Part shown: positions 1-7,169 of the stretch, piece by piece
How positions within the stretch are numbered: position 1 is the first letter of the stretch
How the letters are laid out: each line of letters opens with the position of its first letter
DNA from: Desulfobulbaceae bacterium
Lineage (GTDB): Bacteria > Desulfobacterota > Desulfobulbia > Desulfobulbales > DAOVSZ01
Length of the DNA: 16,110 nt
Direction: 5' to 3'
Assembly: GCA_030627725.1 (NCBI GenBank)
Contig: DAOVSZ010000019.1
Coordinates: forward strand, 1 to 16,110
Program-made: the position numbers and the translations under genes
Notes under the pieces: model-generated
The model's input: only the letters and a program-made list of their open reading frames with translations
Told to the model about the DNA's origin: nothing
Database searches by the model: none

Positions 1-183
1 CCGATCCGTATATGTTTCTGCATGAAAAAATCCTTTAAGAATTATGAATGGCCACGAAATCCACAGATAAGCGAGTACGCGAAACTTCGAAAACACACGA
101 AATTATTGTAACAACAGGTTCCGGGCTCAAGGTTCAAAGGTTCGGTCTTTCTTCCGCCTTCAACCGTTGTGCCTCTGTTGCTT

Positions 184-267
184 CTGATCCCTGACCCCCG
201 ATCCCTGATCCCCGATCCCTGACCCCTGATCCCCGATCCCTGACCCCTGTCTCCTGTCTCCCGAATC
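184..267. repeat. Heptanucleotide tandem array (12 units of 7 bp)
   Basis: Twelve consecutive 7-base units fit the pattern C(T/C)GA(T/C)CC: the order is CTGATCC, CTGACCC, CCGATCC, CTGATCC, CCGATCC, CTGACCC, CTGATCC, CCGATCC, CTGACCC, then two CTGTCTC and a CCGAATC that are drifting away. The last unit touches the stop codon of the FmdB-type gene read on the minus strand. Seven is not a multiple of three, so every frame reads through different residues; the array is intergenic. Positions 1-183 hold no gene I can support. A minus-strand ATG at 21-23 behind an AAGGA could begin a gene leaving the window, but only seven codons are visible. Confidence 0.85.
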
Positions 268-496
268 AATGACATGTCGCGCAGGTGCCACCTGCGCAAC
301 CGGAACATTTGCTTGCGGATCCTCCTGAAGACTGCTCGCCGCCGCTCTTGGAACTCCCTGACCGAAAGGCAAAGGTCGACATCTGTTTAGAAAGATTCTC
401 ACTCGCGCAATGAGGACAGGCAGGCGTATCACTGCCCATTATCAACAGCTCACATTCCTTGCCGCAATCACGGCAGATAAAATCGTATAACGGCAT
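266..496 (-). CDS. FmdB-type zinc ribbon protein
   Basis: A 76-residue protein with the FmdB / CxxC_CXXC_SSSS zinc-ribbon signature. It starts MPLYDFICRDCG, has cysteine pairs C8-x2-C11 and C27-x2-C30 to bind one zinc, and then a low-complexity Ser/Gly/Lys tail ending in a second cysteine cluster (CSGC...CATC). Members of this family are usually 70-110 residues long and are annotated as putative regulatory proteins; their biochemical role is not settled. The N-terminal MP-x-Y-x-(F/Y)-x-C motif fixes the start. I see no convincing Shine-Dalgarno sequence before this ATG: the 60 bp upstream hold a duplicated 14-base repeat, so the gene may have been separated from its original leader. It is the last gene of a minus-strand run behind gmhA. 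Confidence 0.85.
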   Translation of the reverse strand: MPLYDFICRDCGKECELLIMGSDTPACPHCASENLSKQMSTFAFRSGSSKSGGEQSSGGSASKCSGCAGGTCATCH

Positions 497-503
497 GAAG
501 ACG

Positions 504-530
504 GTTTACGGTTGACAGTTTACGGTTGAC
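504..530. repeat. Tandem duplication of a 14-bp motif
   Basis: The 13-mer GTTTACGGTTGAC occurs at 504-516 and again at 518-530, one base apart, between the FmdB-type gene and the gene before it. It occupies the place where the ribosome-binding leader of the FmdB-type gene would be expected. No function can be assigned. Confidence 0.7.
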
Positions 531-559
531 GGCAAAGTGCCCCTCTATACCTTTGTGCC

Positions 560-1507
560 TCAAGTCTTGATCTTTTCTTTCAGGGCCAGGGCCAAGAGGG
601 GAATCATCAGCTCATGATGCCCTGTGAAATTATACCCCTTGCCGCCGCCGGCCGTCGGTCTGTTTACCACATTTGTCATCGGCCGGTACTGTTTGATGAA
701 ATCAAAATTCGCCGTGGTAAAACAGTTGACCGTATGGCCGAGGTTCCGGACAACGGTCAGGGCCTTTAAAAAAACCTCCGGCAGAAGGACCGCAGACCCG
801 ACATTGAGATACGCCCCACCCTCAAGGTCTGCGATCATACTGCAGAAGAGTTTGAAGTCGTGGTAGCTTGTCTTGCCGATCGAAGCGCCGCAGGCAGACG
901 GATGGATATGAATGATGTCCGTGCCGATAGCGGCATGGACCGTGACCGGCACACCGAGCCTGGATGCAGTTGCCAGAAGGCTCATATCGTTGTGAGGGTA
1001 TTCTTTTTCACGAAGATATGAGCCAATCGCCTCACCCATCCCTTTGTCCGTGTTCGCACCCTCGCGGATCGCGGCATTGATAATCTCGCCGGTTTCTTTT
1101 GCCGCGCCAAACGCGCCCTTGCCAAGGACCTGTTCCACATCCTCGGATGTCCTTCCGGCAATGGCGATCTCTGTATCATGGATGACACAAGCGCCGTTGA
1201 GGGCCAGACCGGTGATGATTGACCGCTCCATAAGGTCGATAATGAGCGGATTCAGGCCAACCTTGATCACATGGGCGCCCATGCCCATGATCAGGGGCCG
1301 CTCCGCCTTTCTGCAGGCGGCAAGCCGGTCGACAAACTCAGGAAAATCCCGGCCCGCAAGCTGATCAGGAAGAGACTCAAAAAATTCAGCTATTGTTGCC
1401 CCGGCCGGCAGCGGCCTGGCAAAATTTGCAACCGTGACCTTGCTGAACCGGTCATGGATCGAATAGGTCTGTAATCCTGTAAAATCGAGAGGTTTATACT
1501 CTTTCAT
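560..1507 (-). CDS. Deoxyhypusine-synthase-like protein, function unknown
   Basis: A 315-residue soluble protein without signal peptide or membrane segments. The layout recalls the deoxyhypusine synthase fold, an NAD-dependent Rossmann-like enzyme: a GMGAHVIKVG segment (75-84), NGACVIHDTE (104-113), a central VHAAIGTDIIHIHP stretch (190-203) following an S-x-L-ATAS-x-LGVPV strand, NVGSAVLLPEVFLKAL (235-250), and a C-terminal GGGKGYNFTGHHE (287-299). That resemblance is from motif order and secondary-structure pattern only, and the classic catalytic lysine context of deoxyhypusine synthase is not clear here. Bacteria lack the eIF5A substrate, so a literal deoxyhypusine role is unlikely. It starts 54 bp after gmhA on the same strand and is probably co-transcribed, which suggests a sugar-phosphate or cell-envelope link, but this is inference. 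The leader has only a weak ribosome-binding site. A near-perfect hairpin (9-bp arms, one mismatch, 1538-1558) lies in the gap between the two genes. Confidence 0.6.
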   Translation of the reverse strand: MKEYKPLDFTGLQTYSIHDRFSKVTVANFARPLPAGATIAEFFESLPDQLAGRDFPEFVDRLAACRKAERPLIMGMGAHVIKVGLNPLIIDLMERSIITGLALNGACVIHDTEIAIAGRTSEDVEQVLGKGAFGAAKETGEIINAAIREGANTDKGMGEAIGSYLREKEYPHNDMSLLATASRLGVPVTVHAAIGTDIIHIHPSACGASIGKTSYHDFKLFCSMIADLEGGAYLNVGSAVLLPEVFLKALTVVRNLGHTVNCFTTANFDFIKQYRPMTNVVNRPTAGGGKGYNFTGHHELMIPLLALALKEKIKT

Positions 1508-1561
1508 GAAAAGAAAACTCTGTGTCTCTGTCTTTATGCACTCTCTGAGAGATAGTGCAGA

Positions 1562-2146
1562 TCAATCGGCGGCCACTGTACCGAAAAGTTCCTCATCCAC
1601 CAACCTGCAGACCAGGTGCTCAACAAAGATATGCGCCTCTTGTATGGCAGGGGTCGACTCACTCGGCACGCGCAGAGTCAAATCGGCCATATCCAGGAGT
1701 TGTCCGCCTGAGCCCCCGGTGAGCACTACTGTTGTCAACCCCATCCTGGTCGCCTCTTCTATCGCCTTGATAACATTTTTGGAATTGCCGCTCGTTGATA
1801 TCCCAAGGGCAACATCGCCTTTTTTCCCCAATGCCTGAAGCTGTTTGACAAAGATGTCATCAAAGGAAAAATCATTGCCGACACTCGTCAAGATAGAAGA
1901 GTCTGTTGTGAGCGCGATTGCAGGCAGAGGCGGACGATCTATCAGGAACCTGTTCACGAACTCGGCAGCCATATGCTGGGCATCCGCCGCACTGCCGCCA
2001 TTTCCAAAGATCAGCAGTTTGCGGTCATTTTTCAAGGCAGCGACAATCCATTTCGTCAGCCGGACAATATGGTCCATCTGTCCATCGACAAGATCGTTCT
2101 TGGCCGATATCGACTCCTGAAGACATTCGATAATCGTCTGTTCCAT
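1562..2146 (-). CDS. gmhA: Sedoheptulose-7-phosphate isomerase
   Basis: A 194-residue SIS-domain isomerase of full family length. GmhA converts sedoheptulose 7-phosphate to D-glycero-D-manno-heptose 7-phosphate in the cytoplasm, the first committed step to ADP-heptose for the LPS inner core. The phosphosugar loop FGNGGSA is at 47-53 and STSGNS at 117-122. The zinc-binding set expected from the E. coli enzyme (His61, Glu65, Gln172, His180) is matched in spacing by H58, E62, Q169 and H177, so the enzyme should be active. The ATG at 2146 has a GGAG seven bases upstream. It heads a minus-strand run followed by the deoxyhypusine-synthase-like gene. No other heptose genes (gmhB, hldE) are in the window. 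Confidence 0.93.
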   Translation of the reverse strand: MEQTIIECLQESISAKNDLVDGQMDHIVRLTKWIVAALKNDRKLLIFGNGGSAADAQHMAAEFVNRFLIDRPPLPAIALTTDSSILTSVGNDFSFDDIFVKQLQALGKKGDVALGISTSGNSKNVIKAIEEATRMGLTTVVLTGGSGGQLLDMADLTLRVPSESTPAIQEAHIFVEHLVCRLVDEELFGTVAAD

Positions 2147-2158
2147 TGATATCTCCGC

Positions 2159-2271
2159 TCAATTAAAACCTCATTATATGGCGATCCCGGGCAAGAAGAC
2201 ACAATATTACAGCCATAGCCCTTTGTCAACGCAAGATGACCCCTAAAATCTCAGCATGCGGTTTTAATTGA
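2159..2271. repeat. 12-bp inverted repeat upstream of gmhA
   Basis: TCAATTAAAACC at 2159-2170 and its exact reverse complement at 2260-2271 are separated by 89 bases. The inner arm starts a few bases upstream of the gmhA ribosome-binding site. It may be the ends of a small decayed element or a long-range leader hairpin; nothing in the 89-base spacer looks coding. Confidence 0.55.
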
Positions 2272-2341
2272 ACTGCTTACAACACACACGCTTTTTCCTG
2301 GCAGTCAGCCTTAAGCAAACAGGAGAGAAACATCGTGGAGT

Positions 2342-2449
2342 TTACGTTCCAAAGTCTTTCAGGTCTTTTTCCAGATAACGATCTTTCAGGTCAAGAAAAT
2401 CGAGAAAATACGGGTCAATGATTTGATTTTTTAAGTTGTTTTCGTACTC
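2342..2449 (-). pseudogene. Fragment resembling YhcG/DUF1016 PDDEXK nuclease
   Basis: On the minus strand a frame reads EYENNLKNQIIDPYFLDF, then LDLKDRYLEKDLKDFGT and a stop at 2342-2344. The DPY-x-(F/L)-DFL-x-L-x-x-x-Y-x-E-(K/R)-DL core is what I recall for the start of the catalytic half of YhcG/DUF1016 proteins, a PDDEXK-nuclease superfamily often found in accessory regions. A complete protein would run some 150-200 residues further, with the catalytic E-x-K downstream, but here the frame ends at once. There is no start codon or leader. I read it as the stump of a deleted gene; the identification is from memory of the motif. The rest of 2147-2516 holds the 12-bp inverted repeat and a hairpin and no other gene. 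Confidence 0.45.
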
Positions 2450-2474
2450 ATGTCGCTCTTTCTCGCGAGAGGGA

Positions 2475-2501
2475 TGAGGTGAGCATAATTGCCTCACCTC
2501 A
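2475..2501 (-). terminator. Hairpin downstream of the secreted-protein gene
   Basis: A perfect 9-bp stem (TGAGGTGAG at 2475-2483 with CTCACCTCA at 2493-2501) and 9-base loop lies 16 bases past the stop of the secreted-protein gene. It lacks a following U run, so it is either a weak terminator, an mRNA-end stabiliser or a repetitive palindromic element. A 10-bp palindrome, TCTCGCGAGA, lies next to it at 2461-2470. Confidence 0.4.
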
Positions 2502-2516
2502 CCGTACTCGATTTGA

Positions 2517-3710
2517 TTACATATTTTCCGGAAGGATTTTAAAATTATAGAGGAATTTCCAGTTTCTCAGAGACGTCCAGTCGTTGCCGCTTAAGGTTCG
2601 TCGGAAGCTTTGGCCGACCACACGATAGCTTCCGGACTTATGTTTTACAACAGCTGCGGTCTTGACATATCCGGCATAGGCCGCACGCCAGACATCGTCG
2701 CGGTCCCACCATGCTTCCCATCCTTCACCAAAGGCCTCGCTCGTGATGTGGATCTTGATGATTTCGTCTTCAGGACTGAGTTTTGCGTACTGGGCCTTTG
2801 CCTCATCTAAAATCCGCTTGCGGTCGGCGTCGCTGCCCTTCCATACATCAGCCGGGACTCGATTCTCTGCAACCTGGGCGTCATAAACCTTGTTCAGGTG
2901 TTCCTGGCCTGCGTTGATTCCTTCCTCGATACTGCTGATTTCAGCGTTTTTCCCATCCATGATCTTGAGCAGGGCTACTGCTTTCCGGGCATCGGCCAGT
3001 TGAAGCCCGATCTCGCTGACTTTCTTGCTTGCTTTTGCGGTTTTAATGTGGGTGTCTGCTTCCTGGATAAGCTCCGGAACGATCTTCTTGACGTGTTCTC
3101 CAACAAAGATCTGGCCGAAAACGATATTGAAGAGCTGATTGAATATAGTCATTCCCATCTGCAGGTGGGGCGGGCTCATCAGAAAATGGGCGGCAGGCGG
3201 CGAGTCTTTCACCATGTCGCTCATGTATTTTGAAACCTCATCACCCCGTGCCTTTATGTTGGCGACCTTGCGTCTGTACGCTTCCTTGCCGTTTGGAATA
3301 TTGAAAATGTTGAATTCCGCGGCCAGCTTGGCAACCTCGGCCTTGTTGGTCTCAAAGGTCTTGAAGAAGGCATTCATTGCCTGAGGGTCCGGCTGTTTGG
3401 GTGCGTCCGGCCAGGCCACGAGTGAGGCGCCGGCAAACTGGTTGATCGTTGCGCCAACCTGCGGGTTGCTCGCTGCAGCCGGGATAATACGAAACGCCGG
3501 CTCTATGGCGCTTAAGAGGAGCAGTCTGGCAAGAGGAAAGTCTTTCTTCTCATTGACCTGCTGGGCAGCAGCGTTTGCTGCAAGATTTACAACTTGGATT
3601 TTCTGCTGCGCATTCAAGGTAGACTGGGCGGAAGCCGACCCTGTCAGGCCCGGAATCGTGAGTGCGGTGAAAGCCAGAGCAAACCAGGCCCAGATAAAAA
3701 ACTTTTTCAT
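2517..3710 (-). CDS. Exported protein of unknown function
   Basis: A 397-residue protein I do not recognise. Residues 1-28 form a clear Sec signal peptide (MKK, hydrophobic core to about 20, cleavage after SASA before Q29), so it is secreted to the periplasm or beyond; there is no lipobox cysteine and no further membrane segment. The mature part is largely helical and rich in Ala, Lys and Glu (an alanine-rich stretch at about 45-85, a KTAKASKKVSEIGLQLADAR segment in the middle), then a Trp/Asp-rich section (EGWEAWWDRDDVW) and a basic, aromatic C-terminus. It contains essentially no cysteine. AAGGAG six bases upstream of the ATG is a good ribosome-binding site. It appears to be a single-gene transcript, flanked by gene remnants on both sides. 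Confidence 0.75.
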   Translation of the reverse strand: MKKFFIWAWFALAFTALTIPGLTGSASAQSTLNAQQKIQVVNLAANAAAQQVNEKKDFPLARLLLLSAIEPAFRIIPAAASNPQVGATINQFAGASLVAWPDAPKQPDPQAMNAFFKTFETNKAEVAKLAAEFNIFNIPNGKEAYRRKVANIKARGDEVSKYMSDMVKDSPPAAHFLMSPPHLQMGMTIFNQLFNIVFGQIFVGEHVKKIVPELIQEADTHIKTAKASKKVSEIGLQLADARKAVALLKIMDGKNAEISSIEEGINAGQEHLNKVYDAQVAENRVPADVWKGSDADRKRILDEAKAQYAKLSPEDEIIKIHITSEAFGEGWEAWWDRDDVWRAAYAGYVKTAAVVKHKSGSYRVVGQSFRRTLSGNDWTSLRNWKFLYNFKILPENM

Positions 3711-3800
3711 TACATTCTCCTTACGTTAAAATTGATCTTGTGTGATAAAAGGGGTCAGGGTGAGGTACCCCCAGAATTTCACCCTTGGGTTCCTCTTGTA

Positions 3801-3980
3801 GACACCCGGGGCGCTGTTGAATTCGTCAACTTAAGGCGCATCCTAGGCATATCAAGCTTTATTTGGCCTGCTAATTGTCTTCATTTTTATTGATACCACA
3901 AAAGATCCTGATTGTTCAAACAATCAATCTGAGTCTTTCTCACCTTAAAAACAATTCATCGAATTCAACAACGGGTGTCC
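3801..3980. repeat. Imperfect inverted repeat, possible decayed element
   Basis: GACACCCG followed by TGTTGAATTCG occurs at 3801-3825 with six bases (GGGCGC) between the two blocks; the reverse complement occurs at 3960-3979 with one base between them. The arms enclose about 135 A/T-rich bases with no reading frame of note, and the core GACACCCGGG occurs again at 4004-4013. The right arm lies immediately before the surviving piece of a response-regulator gene, which fits a small miniature-element-like insertion or a deletion scar. No target-site duplication was recognised. The remainder of 3711-3800 is the leader of the secreted-protein gene. Confidence 0.5.
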
Positions 3981-4027
3981 GTTCATAAACATCTGCTGGA
4001 GGAGACACCCGGGAGAAAAGCATAAAA

Positions 4028-4195
4028 TCATGCCCCCCGCTCACAGGATACAGCGAATTGGTTAATAAGAAAAAAGCAAGGGCCATGGGAATTGTCGGCT
4101 ATGTTGAAAAATCGTTCGCGATTGACAATTTATTGGTTACAATAAGAAAGGTGCTGCATCAAACCCTTACCGCAGGAAAACTTAAATCAAAATGA
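4028..4195 (+). pseudogene. C-terminal remnant of a response-regulator receiver domain
   Basis: In this frame the plus strand reads LTGYSELVNKKKARAMG, then IVGYVEKSFAIDNLLVTIRK and VLHQTLTAGKLKSK, ending at TGA 4193-4195. This is the usual last third of a receiver domain: the conserved Thr/Ser of TGYSE (beta-4), the alpha-4 helix, the beta-5 Lys of VEKSFAI (normally V-x-KP-(F/I), here the Pro is Ser), and the last helix. The phosphoacceptor Asp and everything before it are missing; the frame is closed by TAA at 3986 just past the inverted repeat. The stop overlaps the ATG of the DUF2225 gene as ATGA, so the intact regulator, or a hybrid kinase ending in it, was probably translationally coupled to that gene. 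Confidence 0.7.
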
Positions 4196-5376
4196 CCGCA
4201 ACAGGCCCGGATGACATTATCGAAGAAAAAGCCCTGCCGCCGAAGGTGAATCCCTTCCTGACAAGTTCAACAGAATGCCCCATATGTAAATCAGAAGTTC
4301 CCTGGCATCATATAAAACCCAGCATCTATTCAGAACGGGACAAGGACGTCGATCTGCGGCCTCGCACTGTCAAATGGCTTAAAGAGGGTTATTCAGAACA
4401 TCATCCACGGTTGTATTATATGCTCCATTGCAGCCACTGTCATTTCACTGCTGACAGCGAAACCTTTGAAGCCCCCTCCAATCAATGCTCTCTCTCGGCC
4501 GCAAAATTCTCCAAGCGCTTCACAGCCCTGTACACCCAGAACCGGCAGGTGAAAAAAATCGTCACCAAGCTGAGCAGCGGCATTAACGTCCTGTCCCTTG
4601 ATTTATATCAGGCTGTCAAGCTGCACCTCCTGGCGATTTTCCAGTTTCAACTGTTTGATGAAATTGCCAAAAAGGATGCCATGAATATTGGACGGTACTG
4701 CCTTCGCCTTGCCTGGCTCTATCGTGACATCTATGAACTCGACACCAAAAAAAAAGAACAGGCGGGCCGGATCATCAAACTCATCCGCTCCCTGAAGAAA
4801 GACTGGCCGCTGATCCCGGCAAACGAGAAAACGGCCCTGAAAATGGCAGCACAATACTATCAGACCACCCTTGAAGGATCTTACGCTGTCGAGACAGTGT
4901 ATGATGAAATCAACCTGCTGATGATTCTCTCCAGGATCCACATGAAACTGGGAGATATCCCGGAGGCCCATACCTTTCTAGGAAGCGGCAAGGCCAAGTT
5001 CAGGAACTTCGAAAGAGAGACCAGTGAATTGATGAGGCTCTCAGCACAAGCGGACAAGGCGGCCCAATCACGCAGGCAGGACGACTCTCCCATGCCCAAG
5101 AAAAAGGTGTCCGATGAACAGCTGTCGGAAATGTCGACAGACAGCCGCAAGCTGAAATTTCTTACGGATGAAGTCCAAATGCTTTTCGAGGATGTCCGGG
5201 ATGAATGGGAGACAAAACAAAAGGAAAAGGCGAATAAAATAATTGAGGCACATCAAGACAAGCCGGTTGAGGAACTTCGCAGGATTCTCCTGCATAACAA
5301 AATCGACAAAGGTGTTGTGCTGAAGCTTTATCCTGAGCAAACAAAGAAAAAAGGCCTGTTTAACATCTTCGACTGA
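4192..5376 (+). CDS. DUF2225 family protein
   Basis: A 394-residue cytoplasmic protein with the DUF2225 signature: a CPIC pair at 29-32, the W-(H)-x-IK-x-S-x-Y-x-E-x-D-x-D-x-x-R region at 38-58 and a second pair, C80-x2-C83, in YYMLHCSHC, together a plausible zinc ribbon. Residues about 130-290 are helical and TPR-like (MILSRIHMKLGDIPEAHTFL). The C-terminal third is charged and possibly coiled-coil (KLKFLTDEVQMLFEDVRDEW). The family function is not established; related proteins often sit beside signalling genes. The ATG overlaps the stop of the receiver-domain remnant (ATGA), and only a weak GGAAA lies upstream, so translation may formerly have depended on coupling and could now be weak. It converges with the hybrid kinase across a 188-bp gap. 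Confidence 0.75.
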   Translation: MTATGPDDIIEEKALPPKVNPFLTSSTECPICKSEVPWHHIKPSIYSERDKDVDLRPRTVKWLKEGYSEHHPRLYYMLHCSHCHFTADSETFEAPSNQCSLSAAKFSKRFTALYTQNRQVKKIVTKLSSGINVLSLDLYQAVKLHLLAIFQFQLFDEIAKKDAMNIGRYCLRLAWLYRDIYELDTKKKEQAGRIIKLIRSLKKDWPLIPANEKTALKMAAQYYQTTLEGSYAVETVYDEINLLMILSRIHMKLGDIPEAHTFLGSGKAKFRNFERETSELMRLSAQADKAAQSRRQDDSPMPKKKVSDEQLSEMSTDSRKLKFLTDEVQMLFEDVRDEWETKQKEKANKIIEAHQDKPVEELRRILLHNKIDKGVVLKLYPEQTKKKGLFNIFD

Positions 5377-5564
5377 CAAAGGGACTGCAAGAGTCAGGTC
5401 CGCTGCTATCATCTTCTCTCTCTTCTCGCCAACCACCCGAGCAATTTCTTGATGATCGCAAAGGGACATTTGTCAAGATAGTCAATGCCCCCCCTCCACA
5501 AGAAAGTGTAAATGTCACGCCTGCCCCCCTAACTCCGGGCTTCTGCAAGTCCTGACTGTAATCA

Positions 5565-7169
5565 TTAACAAAGGATTTTGTTGATTGTGCCAATCAGTGC
5601 ATTGAATTGGAATGGCTTGGCAATAGCCGCACAGAAGCCATGGTCCCGGAAGTTTGACATTATGGGGTCATTGAAGTAGCCGCTGGTTACAATGACTTTT
5701 GCCTGTGGATTAATCTTGAGAATTTCTTTAACAGCCTCTTCTCCTCCCATGCCTCCTGGAACTGTCAAATCCATTACTGTAATATCGATGGGTTTCCTGG
5801 CTTCTGAAGTCTTTTGGTAGGTAGAAATCGCTTCCTGCCCGTCTTTGGCAAAATAAACTTCATACCCTGCATATGAAAGTATACTTTTGGCAACAGTTCG
5901 GACCATCTCTTCATCATCCATGACAAGGACTCTGGCATTTCCCTGGATCTGTATATTTTCATGTAAAGCCTGTGGCTGAAGATGTTCAACATCTTTGGCA
6001 GGCAGATAAATGTGAAAAGTGGTGCCGCTGCCCAAATGTGAATCAACAGCGATATGTCCATTATGTTTGTTGATGATGGAGTGAGAAATCGCAAGCCCCA
6101 GGCCATTGCCTTCCTGCTTTGTTGTAAAATAGGGATCAAAGATATTGCCCAGGTGGTCAGAGTGGATTCCTGTTCCATGGTCTGCGAGAGTCAGTTTGAT
6201 ATATTTTCCGCCTGGTAAGGGAAGAGCATGGAACTGATTCTTTATGAATTTCTTACATGTTATTTTTATTACGCCTCCTTTAGGCATAGACTGGTTCGCA
6301 TTGATAACAATATTCTGGATAACCTGTCCAATTTGTCCAGTGTCGATTTCAATGAGATTCAGGTCGTCCTGAAAATTATACTCACAACGTACGTTGCTGC
6401 CCCGCAAAACAAAATCGGCAGAATCTTGTACAACTTCAAGAATTGAAGCTACCTCTTTTATTGGCTGTCCGCCTTTTGAAAATGTAAGCAGTTGCTGGGT
6501 AAGGTTCTGGGCGCGTAAGGATGCGTGTTCCGCTTCTGTCAGGAGGCGATATGTTTTGTCATTTTCATTTGTAAAGACCAGAGCAAGGTTGATATTGCCA
6601 AGAATGGCAGTGAGCAGGTTATTGAAGTCGTGGGCAATTCCTCCTGCTAAAAGACCTATGGATTCCAGCTTTTTTAGATGCTGCAGCTGGGCTTCAAGCT
6701 CCTGTAATGAATTTTGAACGGCAACGCGCTCTGTAATATCGGTACAGAATCCTCCAATTGCAACAATATTACCTTCCTGGTCGTGTACTGGAAATTTGGA
6801 AGTGATAAATGTGTAATTTTTGCCAAGAAGGGGAACGGTTTCTTCAAATTCAAGCGCGATGTTCTTTTGATTGACCTCTTCATCCTGAGCACGGAAGAGA
6901 TCTGCCATGGGCTTTGGGAAAACATCGTAATCATTTTTTCCCTTGATATCTTCCTGGGGCATCTGTGACAGCAACTGGAACTGTTTGTTAATAAGTATAT
7001 ATTTGTAATCAGCGCTTTTAAGATAGATTGGGGCAGGGGTATTGTTCAGAACAGCAAGCAGAGAATCTTCTCTTTCTTTTATTTCTGTGTTGGAATTTCT
7101 GAGCAATTCATTTTCGCGCTCAAGATCTTTTATTTTTTGTAGAAGTTTTTCTGAGGTAAATGCGTCCAT
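5565..7169 (-). CDS. PAS-containing hybrid sensor histidine kinase / response regulator
   Basis: A 534-residue hybrid kinase with no membrane segment, therefore a cytoplasmic sensor. Order: short coiled coil (1-35), PAS domain (about 36-150, ending in the PAC motif GFCTDITER at 140-148), HisKA with the phosphorylated His180 in GGIAHDFNNLLT, HATPase with N-box QVIQNIVINANQS (282-294), G1 DHGTGI (330-335), F-box DPYFTT and G2 GNGLGL (354-359), then a C-terminal receiver domain (about 412-534) with acidic pocket D418/D419/E420, phosphoacceptor D467, T495/S496 and K518. All catalytic residues are present. The output is not visible: there is no effector domain and no adjacent DNA-binding regulator, so the partner is encoded elsewhere. 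The ATG has GGGAG about five bases upstream. Ligand unknown. Confidence 0.92.
   Translation of the reverse strand: MDAFTSEKLLQKIKDLERENELLRNSNTEIKEREDSLLAVLNNTPAPIYLKSADYKYILINKQFQLLSQMPQEDIKGKNDYDVFPKPMADLFRAQDEEVNQKNIALEFEETVPLLGKNYTFITSKFPVHDQEGNIVAIGGFCTDITERVAVQNSLQELEAQLQHLKKLESIGLLAGGIAHDFNNLLTAILGNINLALVFTNENDKTYRLLTEAEHASLRAQNLTQQLLTFSKGGQPIKEVASILEVVQDSADFVLRGSNVRCEYNFQDDLNLIEIDTGQIGQVIQNIVINANQSMPKGGVIKITCKKFIKNQFHALPLPGGKYIKLTLADHGTGIHSDHLGNIFDPYFTTKQEGNGLGLAISHSIINKHNGHIAVDSHLGSGTTFHIYLPAKDVEHLQPQALHENIQIQGNARVLVMDDEEMVRTVAKSILSYAGYEVYFAKDGQEAISTYQKTSEARKPIDITVMDLTVPGGMGGEEAVKEILKINPQAKVIVTSGYFNDPIMSNFRDHGFCAAIAKPFQFNALIGTINKILC

Noticed and set aside
1..23. Start of a minus-strand gene leaving the left edge
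   Set aside because: An ATG with AAGGA upstream is visible but only seven codons are in the window, so it cannot be judged.
184..267. CRISPR array
   Set aside because: Units are 7 bp and contiguous, with no spacers; no cas genes are present.
266..268. TGA at the end of the FmdB-type gene as another selenocysteine codon
   Set aside because: The protein already has family length, the sequence beyond is the heptanucleotide array, and no hairpin follows.
5377..5564. Protein-like plus-strand tail after the DUF2225 stop (reads RQPPEQFLDDRKGTFVKIVN)
   Set aside because: It looks coding but is in a different frame, has no start and no family I recognise; too little to call a gene or a frameshifted end of DUF2225.
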